Shown piece after piece: positions 26,601 to 40,000 of a DNA stretch of 64,000 bases (position 1 is its first letter; each line of letters begins with the position of its first letter). The notes beneath the pieces are model-generated. The model did no database searches, was not told the DNA's origin, and saw only the letters and a list, made by a program, of their open reading frames with translations. The position numbers were made by a program, and so were the translations under genes. The stretch is from Aporrectodea caliginosa (lineage: Eukaryota; Annelida; Clitellata; Crassiclitellata; Lumbricidae), in assembly GCA_020284085.1 (NCBI GenBank), contig JACEVL010000495.1:478920-542919 (forward strand). The letters run 5' to 3'.

Positions 26601-29600
26601 AAAAATATCTGGTCTGCAAAGGGCTAAGGGTCCTTAAGATCTTGTAAAACGTTCTGTCTTTCATTAATTAAGTGATAATCTCGTTAAGATGATTAATATG
26701 ACCCAAACAATATGAAACACTTGGAAATCTTGTATGGAATGTTTTCCAAAACAAGTCATTGGCAACATTTAGAAGGTGCTATCAATGGTTCATTTTACCC
26801 TTTTTCCAGCATCTGACAAAGTTTTCTTGTCTTTAGACCGACTTTTTAAGGAATTCTTTTGATCCGGGGTTGCTTCATTCAAGATTCTCTGAGCAGCCTC
26901 TAACTGGGGCTGGTGGAGATCACTCCCTTCGTTGTTATTTCGTGTTGTGGTAACAGCTGTCATTTCTGGACTCTGCAATTTTAAGACAAATTTATTACAC
27001 CACTTAATAAATATCACTCATATAACAGATCGTTGATAGTACAGTATTTTCTGAGGCTTGCAACAGTATTTTCTGAGGCTCGCAACAGAGAAGATTTTGA
27101 GTGCTCAGCCTTTATGGAAACAAATAAAACATAAATAAACAAATACCAATGTAAAACAGGTAACAGTTAGTGCTATGACCAATACCAAAAAACTAGAACT
27201 GTTCGAGATTTACTGCTGGGGCAGCTGTCTTCATTACTCTAACTTAAATTTATCCAAAATGATGAAGAGAGAGACCTTTGAGGGAAGTTTGTATTTGTTG
27301 CGTATGTGATATCGACTCCACGCTCCCTTGTAAGGGTCAGGCAGAAGAACATCATGCCTCATCATGCAGAAGTGATGGATTGATTTTGACGACTTCTTCC
27401 CATCAGTGCTTCTCTTCTTCCCATCTGATGCGCAATGATCATCTGCAGATGAATTCGTTCTCCTGCCCTCCCTCATCTGCCAACTATTCAGCAGTGATAC
27501 TGACAGCTGTTTTGTGAGATCTAGACATGATCGACCAACTGCGCTAAGATCGTAACTAAGATCCTCTAAACTGGAAAGCCCTCTCCAAGCCTAGATTGAC
27601 AAAACCACATACAGAACATACAGATTTTTGTACAAAATTATATTTAGCTACATGGTAATACCAATATGTCATATGTTGTTTTGGCTGTCCATCTATCCAT
27701 CCGACCATTAGTCCATTCCATCCAACCGTCAGTCTGTCTATCCAACAATCAGTCCACCATAGCTGACCATCAGTCCATTCCATCCGACCATCAGTTTGTC
27801 CATCCGATTGTCAATCCATCTATCTGACCGTCAGTCCATTCATCTGACATCAGTCCATTCCATCTGACCGTCACTTTGTCCACCTGATCGTAAGTCTATC
27901 TATCCGACTGTTGGTTGGACCATCTGACCGTCAGTTTGTATATCTGACTGTCCATCTGGCACGTTAACCGATACAGCATGTTAAGCTTTGAAATAGCTTT
28001 GAACAACATAAAAGTACTTTAAACACAGTTTTGCTGAACAATCATGAACCATAAAATGTCTCATTATAATAATAAAGGTCAAAAGAACACACGCTGAATG
28101 CCCTATGGCAATGATTGAATTGTGTTCTTTTCTCGACATTGAGCCAGTAAAGTGTAACTCTCATATAGTTGGTTATCTGAGTGATATACACCATACACTC
28201 GTTTATGCACCAAAGTCACCATGACTGCGTGTTAATGGGCTGCGAGTTAAGATGGCTATACAAAATACAGTAGTGTCTGGTCTATGGGCTAGAAAGCTCC
28301 AACACATTGACTGTCTGATGTGGCGGCACTTGAACTGTAGCCTGTTATCAGACGATTTTATCCAATTTACACTGAAAGGCCACAATGCTGTCTGGTTATG
28401 GGCAAAAGTGATTTTGATTTAAATACCACACAATTTGTTTCTTGCTACATCAACATATTATGGCCTGATACCTGATTATGGTCTGGTTTTGGTGTGCCAT
28501 CGGCTGATGCATATGACATATCTCGAGACACACATATATATGGATACCTGTTGTAGAAGAGTGGCCTCTGAAGGTGAACTCTGTATTGGTCCTGAAAGTG
28601 TCTGTTGCATATCGTTTCCAGCTAATGGCTCAGCCTCAGTCTCTGGATCCTGATATGAAGACTCTGAGATCGCATCCTTTGGGAGATAAAATACACACAG
28701 ACACTTATTGTAGTCATCAGTCTAGGGATAAGCAAAAATTATATCACAACTGTCAATATTTCCAATTTTTCATGTTCTTACCATAACCATCGTCTTCCAC
28801 ATTCAACCATTGAATTCATTACCACTGAATAGTGAATGTCTGTGTACACCATTCCAATTAGTAACAATGATAACATGTAATGCTGTTCGTTGTAATGTTA
28901 CGTAATTACATTACTCTGTCTTACCACATGATGGGATGTGGTGGTGTAGTGGAATATCCTGTGCCTTGTAACTGGACGGGTCGCAGGTTCGAAACTACCT
29001 CAAGCCACTGAGCAGCGACCCTGGACAATGTTGCTCCCCACAATCGTCTGTGAGGAAGGCAATGGGAAACCACCTCACTCGTACCCAAGTGGCATAAAAA
29101 CCAATGGACCTACACTGAGGCAGAGAATTCATCATCATCTTACAACATATTATTATCGTATTTGAGTTTTGAGTTCTGATTGGTATAGACATTTAGAATA
29201 GAATACCAGAGTCTCCTGAATAAGCTGTGCTTCCCCAGGCGTAATGGCCATTGAGTCCAGCTCAAGAGTTTCTTGGTCCACAGGCAAATCATCTACGAAA
29301 TCAACCCAAAATATCAGCAGTATGAAATTAATTGATTTTGAAATGCCGATCAAATGATTAATTTACAAAACATAACTACCAGCAACAGCTGGTTATCTGC
29401 TACCTATAGTAATAACTGCTTGTACATATGCAAAAAAACAAGTAGACATACCATTGAGGAGTACAATAAGTAAGGGCAAGATGACACAACAACCAATAAT
29501 TCTACAACCATAATTATGAGATCCACAAAATGTCAGGTTGGCAGCTTTTCTGCGGACATAGTTGTCAGCTGTTCAATTAAATGGAAATCACATCCGTGTT

Positions 29601-32600
29601 GCAATACTTACAGGCCAGCCACTGACCACCATGGGGCCAAGAGTCAAATGATAATTACTGATACACTTAGCAGCACTTTGTATATGAGATTTCAGTGAGG
29701 ATTCTGACCTCTTGCAGAAGAAAGTAATGAACTGCCATCGCTTTCCTCAGTTTCTTCCATTTCATCATACTCCTCTTCCTCCATGTTTTCCATTTCAAAA
29801 TTTCCTTTAAACAAATAACCAAAGTACATTAAAATCCATTACAACTGGTTTCACCATGCAGGCTCCTAGGCAGAAAGGAATTAATTATACTTCAAAACAA
29901 AAATAAGCATCCTCACAAAGCTTGGGGTCACTTATGTGATTCAAATGGCAACGCCCCAAAATATATAATCCCAGTCCGACTCTGCATTTCAATAAGCTGG
30001 AAAAAATAAGACATGCATAAGTACCTGTTCCGCTGTTCTACCAAATGATACAAACCACAGTGCATGCAGCATATACAACCAGCAGACGGACCAATGTTGG
30101 TAAGCTGCTGTCTCTCTGGCATAGGCCTACTGGATCTCAACTGTTGGACCTATTGGATTCTACTAGACATATCCAACAGCTTAAGCATTTTGAATTCTGT
30201 TTAGCTTTGAGGCAACCAGCAACTGATGACATACACTACAGAAGTCAAAAAAATAAGACTAGACACAATTAATCACATGTTGCAAGATCTCCTAGCCTAT
30301 CCCATGCACATCATTTGCATGCTATGTCAGCAGACTGTCTTTTTGTCATTTCTGGTATTCCATATCTCCTTTTCCCTGTCCCTCTTCCTCTCCTTGTCCC
30401 ACTCCAGGTTCCTGTCCGTTTCCTTATCCTCCTCCCTTCTCCATACCATTTAGAAAGTCCATAATTTAATGTTGCAGTAGCAGTTTGAACATGAACATAG
30501 TGAAGTAATAAAAACGCTCTATACAGTCAGTTGATGTGCAAATACTGCAAGACACAATTAACAGTGTTGTTTTAACTGTTTTTTTTTAAAATCAAGACTC
30601 TTGATTTCCTGATCAAAAGCAAATAATGGAAAAACATAAACAAAAAGCAAAGCAAATAGCAAGAAAAATGCTAAACTGGCCCAATTTAAGGAAACATTCT
30701 TAAAATTAAAATTCTTGAACTGTTTTATGACCATAATGATAAATTCTGCACTCTGACCAAATGGCAAAACTAGCCATTTCCCACTGATAATCCATTAACT
30801 TGTTTGAACTTTCACTTTCATGATTACAAACCTTATGGTGGAGTCAATTTATTTATTCATTTTATTTACATAAAACAAAAATGTCAACCCATGTTAATCT
30901 GCATCATGTCAGCTGAATGGTAGTCTGCATTGTTTTCTGATCTAGACTGACCTACTTCTATGGCATTGTTATTATAATACTTAAGGCATCAATTAGTGGT
31001 CGATCTGGTTACTTCATAGTGTGAACACACTATTTAGAAGTCACAGAACAGACCAGATCAAAACCAAGATGCCAGGTCAAAAACCAAGAGGCCAGATAAA
31101 ACCCAAAGTGCCAGATCAAAACCAAGTGGTCAGCAGGTCATGTCAAAAACCAACAGGTCACACAGGAAAATGATCAGTCTGATAACAACCCAGCAGGTCA
31201 GAAACCATTATTACAACATAATGCTGAGGAACAGTAAGTGAAACTGACAACTGATTGTCCAGCTAAAAAATGTAAAGGGAAATGGAATTGCATTTGCAGG
31301 ATTGCAAATTATCTGTTCTTAACCAATTTTTAAATCTCACATAAATCAACATTATCAGTATGCTAAGCAAAAGCAAGCCAAGTAAACCTAATAATGACCA
31401 TTTTAGTGCATAACATTTTTGCCACTTTAAATCATGCCATGATCATGCCCAGGTAATTCATGCAATTAAAATTCATGCCTTGACATGTATCTGCTCAAAC
31501 ATAAAACTATACAAAGACTGAATTGCATATATGTCAGTATATATACACATATTCTGTAGATAAAAACAATATATGTACAGGGTGGCGCAAAATAAACCGG
31601 ACTATTATGGTATTGGTTTGGCATTTAATATAACATTGAATGAACTGTAAAATTTCAGAATTTTCTGAATGCGTAAGAAATTTCAGTCAAAGATGTTCAA
31701 TATGTCCTCCGTTTGCTGCGATAACCAATGATAATCGCTTGCGAAACTGTCCAATAGCCCGGTTGATAGAGTCCTCGCTGATTTCGTCCCAGCATGCAGT
31801 CAGAACTTCTTTCAAATGTTCAATATCTCGAATTCTCTGCCTGTAGACAAGCTGCTGAAGCATTCCCCAGATGGAATAGTCTACGGGATTCAAGTCCGGA
31901 CTGTTCGGTGGCCAATTTTCTGGTTCAATAAAGTCTGGAACGTGAGCAATGAGAAAAGCAACTGTTTTTCGTGAACGATGAGCAGGTGCTCCATCCTGCT
32001 GGAAAGTGAAATTGTGATCAGAGTGAGCTATAATGTCTGGCAGTAATCCTTGATGTAGGACGACGTCACAGTAATAGGAACTGTTAACTTTTGCTCCTCG
32101 TTCAACGAAAACTAATGACGATTTCCCCAGCTGCGACACGGCAACCGAAACCATGATGCTCTGTGAGAAGTGCTTCCGACCTTTCAGCAAGCGTTCTGAA
32201 GGAATGTCTCGTTTCACAGCTACGTTGGCGTACACTCGATCATTATGTGAATTGGTTGGTGTTTGGACTGTAAAGATCTTTTCATCCGTAAACCATGTTC
32301 TGGCCAATTTAGCTACGGTTAGCCGTCGAGACAGACGTTTGCAGGCAGCAAGCCGTTTCACTCTGTCAGCGTGTGCTAGCAGCTGCACCTCACGTCGCCG
32401 AAACACTTTAAGCTGTAAGTCAAATTTAGCAATACACTGAACAGTTCTACGAGATATACCAGTTTGGCGTTCAATTTCTCTCGGAGATTTGCTTGTTCCC
32501 GGTTGGCCTTCTTGACTTGAAATCAGTTCCTCGACCTTCGCTACGTTATCAGCCGTACGAACCGATCGCGGTCGACCGCTACCCTGTTTTCTTTTAGTGT

Positions 32601-35600
32601 TGCCAGTTTCGTCGATCTTTTTAATCAAATCATTCAACGTACTTCGCTTCCATTGTCGTTGTGGGAATTCTCTAATCATTCGAAGCGAACCCCATCCTTT
32701 TTCGAGTCTTAACGCACGAATAATTAACGATTTATCATCAATTGTCAACAGACGCTTCGCCATGACGGTATAAAGAATAGTTAACGCCATAGAATATTTG
32801 ACGTCATTTTTATTTTATGTAGCGTTCTCATTTTTCTGTGTCATTTCTGTCTAATGATAGTTTTAAGGCGATAATTACTTTGATTATTCAAGCGATGCAA
32901 TTGCAAAAAACTAATAGTCCGGTTTATTTTGCGCCACCCTGTATAATGCACAAATCCATAGTTTGTAAATATACATCTATATGCTGAAAATATAAAGCAG
33001 TACATATTTTTAAATCATAAGCAATAAAAAATCTTTACCAATCAAATAAGCCTAGTCAATGAAACAAGCTTATTTGCAAGCACCACATATTGCCATATAC
33101 AGAATTATAGTATACAAATATAAGCAAAATTATATATATATATATATGTACTGGCTTTAATATATGATCATGCATATACAGATTTATATATGGTAATATG
33201 ACAACTGACAACAGAGCAGAATTTAGCAGGTTGGGTAAATGAAGTCAGTGTCATTTAACCCTAAGCATTATCATTTTACCAGATTTCTCGAAGGCATCCC
33301 AGTCTTCAGTCAATGGAGTGACTGTTAAACATGATAACATTCAAAATATCATCACAGCATAACATATTCACAAACTTCTGCAGGTGTAGGCCTACTCAAG
33401 ACAATACCTTCATTTGTCAAACATTTCCAGTTGTTTGTGATCAAATGTTCAACTTCAAATTACTACCATGTGATAAAGCTAACCATTCTCAGTTCATTCG
33501 CATTGACTAAGTGTCTCTAGACTTATTCGAGCTACAGGCATACATGAAAAGGAAGCACTCTTGTTGACATGCTTCATAGCCATGGACTGGCAAAGCATTT
33601 CAGTTTTGCATGCAGACCAGCTGCGAAGCAAAATGATGCACTTATCATGTACAGTCCCTTGAGGCCTTGACAATGAGGATAATTAATTAAACTGAAAAAT
33701 GCTGGGTCTACAATCACATACGAATGTGTTAAGTCACCACAAGTCCATGAGTTCTGTCCATCACAGACTTCAGTATAATACATTTTCTCGCACTGGAATT
33801 TCAATAAAATACAACTTTGCAGACCTGTGACTGATGTAAAAAAAATCTAAAAATTTAATGATATAACACTTCAAACTTACAAAGGTAACATCCTGCCTGA
33901 AAAAATGTTGAGCATTCTACCAACTTGCAACTCTAATTTACCCACCACTGGGGCAAAAGCAGTTGTAACTTACACACAAGACCTACAGCTGCCTGATGAG
34001 TTCTGGCAAGTGAATGAACTAGGTAGCTAACTATGTAGGACATTGTAGGTAATGAGTATGGTAACTCGTTAAAAAAAAAACTTACAAAATCAAGACTAGA
34101 GCATACTACTCCAGATAAAAAGAGCATCCAAAGATAACTAATCATCCGCCTTATACTGACTAATACTATTGCAACTATGATCACGGCAGCTGCGATTGAT
34201 AGAATCAAAACAACCAACTATAGTTCTATTTCAGTCATCAAAGTAAAAATAATTTAGTCATCAAATGCTAGGATGATCTTGTATTAAAATTCTTCCATGC
34301 ATACCAATGTTTCCAAGCACAGCTCTTGTTCGCACCACAACTCCGTGCATTATCTCCCGTATCTTACGATCCGCACTCGATAATCTAAATGAAACAATCA
34401 TTAATTCAATACTCCCACATTCAAATAAACATCTAAGTGAATGAATGCAGATGGAGACAGTGATGGAGTCTCAAGACCGTGGTCTTTGTCTAAAACCATC
34501 TTGAGACCAACAAACGAGGTCTTTGGTTATGGTCTTGGTCTCAAACTCCAAATTTCTACTCTAAAGCAGCCAGAATACTGTCGTCATTGTCATCACTTCA
34601 TCACCACCAAGCCGCCACTGCCTCCGCTATCACCACCACTATCACTAAAAGTTGGCAGTTTACAGAAAAAAATGAACCAATACACAGAAATTCTTTGTTC
34701 TTCTGTCCACTGCTGACAATGGAAAAAGGAATACTGGACATTAACTGACCGCCTGGACTTTTTCTGTCTTGACTGGCGAAGTGAAACAATGATTTCGTCC
34801 ACTGTTCTATTTGACTGCCTTTTGGTAAATGCTCCATTGTTTTCACAATCCATATCAGGTCCACCACCTCTTATGGTCAATTCCACTTTTTCGTGCTTTG
34901 TAACTGGAGAAATAACAGCAAAATAAGGGCCCAGTATTGTAACAAAAGCACTCCTCAAACTAGGAAATAACTTCTCTATACTCAATGAAATAGACACATT
35001 TCTAGTGCATAGTCTGCCTGTTTTAGGCAAATAATCAATTTAAAAATTGCTGCTTATAATTATTTCACAAACATGGCTAGTTTTGCGCACTTAGTTTCGT
35101 GATAGTATTGGTCTGGTTGACAGTGCCACTAAGGATTTCACTTGAAATGGTGCTGACAATACATTACAATTCGTTACCCTACATAACATGAAACATTACC
35201 TTACATGATAACACAATGCGTTCACTGATATTTCTCACCCATCTTACTACATTTCTTGTCCAGTCTTTCACAGCTCTTACAAATGGATCGTAGAAGGAGA
35301 AGTTTTGGGTTCAAAACCATATCTTGATGGCTTTGGCATAGATTAAACCTCCAAAAACTCTGCTGCAACTAATTTCATATACATAAACATTAACAAAATT
35401 TCAGCTGAAACCTTCCACAGGTGGTAGACGTCTTGATCTAACTGAAGTCGGTCTCTGATATTTCTTTGGGAGCTGACGATCAACGGACATCGCAATTTGT
35501 TTGGCTTCCTCCACAAGGTCCTGCACAGACGCAATCTAAAGAGAACAGGTCAAAGCATTGCCTTAGCCCTTTAACGACGAGCGTGTACTAAAATGTATGG

Positions 35601-36925
35601 GAAACCATAGGCAGTTCGTCGTTAAAGGGTTAAGACAAGGTATCATTGCAGTAAATTAGCCAACAGTGCTGCATTTAAAGCCTATCTACTGGACAAAAGT
35701 AAAAGATCCGTACCTTAAGCTAACCCCACAATATATAATATATTCGTTTATTAAACTGTTGCTGACACACCACAGCCAGGTACAGATACAAGAAATTATT
35801 GTCAGAAATAAAATAATTCAATCGGGTTTTAGTCAGATGGGAGGAGGGCCTTGATCAAGTGTCTATACAACACTTGAGGAATGTAGCCCTTTTTGGAAAG
35901 CAAAGCTATGAGGGCGAGGACGCAGATTACACGGTCTCTGTACCTTAGCAGAAACATGCTATACAGTACATGCGAATCATGGCTAAGTGCAATATGACCT
36001 TCCAAAATGGCAATGAAAAGGAACAAGAAATATGCCTTACAGAGCACGTTCTTGTCATTCAATCAGCCCTGCTTCCTGGGATCCCAGTCAATAAATTCAT
36101 TGAAAACTTAGCAGCATCAAGACCATACAGTCGCAATGAAAAAATGTGCAAAATTACATTTTATTTTACATTTACTGTCTACATTTAGATATCTAGCACT
36201 ATACTGAAGTTGTTTATTTCAAGCATTAACTACCACCATGTGACTAGTCAATGGCCATAGGGGATTTCAGACCACTTTACCATATGTCGAAATGTCGATA
36301 AATCACACATTCACATTGCAAGTGTAGCTGTTCATGGATATTTCTAAGCATGCATTTGTAGATTAATTCAATTACGTATCTATTACTCACACTCGATGCA
36401 CTGCTCTTTCTTCCATCAATTTCCGTAGCGTCCAAAATTTCGAATTTTTGTGAAGACTTTTTAGCCACAGATGATTCTATAAAAATTAGACACAAACATG
36501 AATTTCAAGTAGAAGTTAAACATTTTTCAACATTAAATTAGTCACCGACTTGCAGTATAGCTAGATCAAGATAAAATGCTGATAGGTGACAGCTGGATAT
36601 ACCCATGTAAATACATTACCATGTGTACTATTAGTGCTTATTATTATTAGTTTACTTTCTAAGTTCTGTTAGCTAACCTGAAATAGGAATTTTTCTCTGC
36701 TGATTTCCATGTTTCGTTTGCTTGACGATTCTTGAATCCTGCCGTGGTTTTAAGGTGATCTTCTGAGATGTTCCAATGGAAGGAAGTATGCAGGGCTTCA
36801 CAGCTGGAAGCTGAGGAGCCATCATCAGAGGTATAGGAGTCCAGGGCAATCGAGCGCTCTGAAACTCTGTCTCAGGTGTGTCAGCCTAAGCAAACAAATC
36901 ATCATAATCATAGTCACTGCCGTCG

Positions 36926-37013
<88 letters not shown>

Positions 37014-40000
37014 TGCCACTGCCATCATCAGCAGCTATAGCAACTAGTAGAGTTGTAGACCTAGAATAGCTGGCAGATTTTAGGACAATTTAGAATGATT
37101 GAAGATGTAACCAATAGGCCTGCATCACTATTGAAAGGCTGTTCTAAAATGGTAGACTGACCTGAATTTGTACATATGTTTCCAAAGAAAAGCTTAAGTT
37201 GTTATATGAAATGTATGATTCACTAAATAAACCATTTCATATACAGGGAAAGCTGCGATTCAGAACACAGTCAGTAAACCACTTACCCATGAACCGATAT
37301 CTGATAAACTAGGTACCTGTGATAGGCTATGTTCTGGATTACATAGGCTACCACAGTTTTAGAAATGCATAAACTTTACCCTCACAGCAGCATCTATTGA
37401 TTTGTTTAGTACAACCTCCAAAAACATCACTAATTGTTCTAGTACCAGATCAAGGCAAAGAGAAACAGTTATCTAAAGCAAATGAGGTGGATTAACAAGT
37501 CCTTAGATTTCATATCAACGATGATAAAGATGAGGAGAAAGATATCAAGAACAGAAGATTTAGAAAATATAATTTCCGAAACAGAGCAACAACAAAGATC
37601 GTTGTGGAGCTTAACCCAGCCAAAAAACATTCAACTTAACTTAATAAACGAAGGCAATTATTATGAAGATCAGGTCTCAAAGCCAGTTAGCCTTGACCTT
37701 CTCCTGAGTATGAAAAGTAAGATACTTCCTTTTCACTGCTTTGTCACACCAGGGCAGATGGCCAGATTTCTTGCTCACTGTCTATTCTCCACTAAGTGCA
37801 AACCTGATGTACTCAAATTTGTGGCCGACTTCAATAAAAGGTGCTAGAGAAACAGACATTTTGAACGGTATTGGTTGTCTCTGCATTTTTCTAACTTTAT
37901 GGTGAATAAATATGTAGCAGAATATATTGTTTTCCCATTGGGTAATCAAACCCAAACCACTTGGCATGCAATTAAATATACTAAACATCCATATAGCCTC
38001 CTTTGTGCAAGATACTTTGCACTGGCTCACCATCAAGCAGCATATTCAGTTTCAGATTCTGACCCTTATACACAATTGTCTTGTTAACTCTGCTCCATCA
38101 TACCTTAGGGACTTCTGTATTTCAGTCTCCTTGGTCCTGGGTTGTGGCACCCTTCGGTCAGCTGCCCATGGACTCCTGATTGCCAATTGTATGCATACCA
38201 CTACAGCTCAGTCCAGAAGCTTTGCCTATGTTGGACCCACCAGCTGGAATCCCTTTTCTCGAGAGCTGCAGCTCGAGCTTCCTAATTTATCCCTTCCCCA
38301 GTTTCAGAAGTCTGTATTCAAGAGTAATTTCACTGATTCAGGTCGGGAGCACCACTGATGAGTTTTATCTTGAAGTGGTGCTTTATAAATGTCAGATAAC
38401 AATTACAATTAATGCCTATATAACCATTATATCATATTAAGTATCAGAGCAGGAATGGAAATAGCAGACATTGTTGAGCAGCAGACTTCAATATGTTCTG
38501 GTAGCTAATAAAAATTTCATACATGACTGTACTCACTAGAATGTCATGCACCCTGTAGAAGTGTTAATGAGCAGCAGCAAAATAAGTAACAGCAGGAGAG
38601 ATTAAAAGAAGATACAGAAATGAAAAGCAGGGATTAGAATGGTTATGCAATTATCTAATACAACCAGAGGGGCTTAAAACACACTCCGTACCAAAGCTAG
38701 CAACTAAATGCACAATTTCAAAAGGACCTAAATGGTAAAAATAACCAATTTATTTTTACAACTGGTTTTTAATCTTCTTTAAAATAACTTTATAAAACCA
38801 AAAACAAGCATTAAAATGCTATATAAAACAAAACACATATCATCTGAACCAAAAACATGATCTTACATATACACAAAGCTATTGATAAGAAGATGCACCA
38901 ATATAATAAGGAAACAGAAAGATTGGTCGGTACAGACACAATTGACGGGACCCAACCACAGGGAATAGCACATAACTTGAAGGCAGCCAGAAAGACAGAC
39001 ATTGATCTTGAACACAGCAGAACAATAGGCTGTGCTAATAGTGTTAGTAAAATAACAATGTTTTTGCTTATAAGGTCTCAAAAAGCTAATAAATTTAAAA
39101 CACCCAAAAATAAAATACAAACAATACAGATAGTAAAACTAAAATTGGTGTAACTTAGCTGCCATATTATAAAATTCAGCAGTTATTAGTAAAAGTATTT
39201 AAGACAACAGTCAGTGATTTAGTAATTCAGGACTGTCGCATAAGACAGTGCATAATAACACATCCTAATTCAGTTCAAAAACAACTTAAGTTAATCTTGC
39301 AGTTTTGAGTCCCTGTGGCTTTTCTGAAAAAGATAAATGAGCAAATCTAATTAACCTTTACAGTAAACACACAGTACATAAAACCGATACAAACGAGAAG
39401 AAAATGGATGAAAACTTACCCTCTAGTAATGGAAAGTAAAAGTTAACTGGCATAAGTTTGGTCTGGAATTTCTTCCAGGCAAAGAATTGATCATGTTTTA
39501 AAGATGCATTGATAGAAGTTTTAGTGTGGAAGAGCAGTGGGTTGAGAGGAATGGTTTGGATGCAAATAATTTATGAAGATAGGAGGTTTGGAGGATTACA
39601 GTGTGTAGTAGACAATAATTAATAGTACTTTGAACTCTATTCATTCAGGTATATTAAGTAAGTCAAGCAATTTTAGAGCAGCAGTGATGTATCATAATGA
39701 CAGCACAAGTGACAGCATTCTGGACAGCTTTAAGACACTTCATTTGAGCGGTGTCCATACTCAGGAAACGGGAATTGCAATAGTTTACTTTAGCATGGAA
39801 TAAGGATAAGATGATGGTCGATGTGGTTTTGAAGTCAAGCATAGGACAGATTCTATGATGAGAAAGGATATGCACAAAGCAAAAGTGGGAGAGATAGGCA
39901 TAAAGATCAAAGAAGCTGAGGTTTTGGTTAAAGATCACATCCAAGTTGTGTGTACAGTTCAGCTATATTGTGCCAAGCTTCAGTAACAGGGAACACAATA

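Noticed and set aside
36825..37028. Met-rich ORF
   Set aside because: Translation of an ATC/ATG microsatellite.
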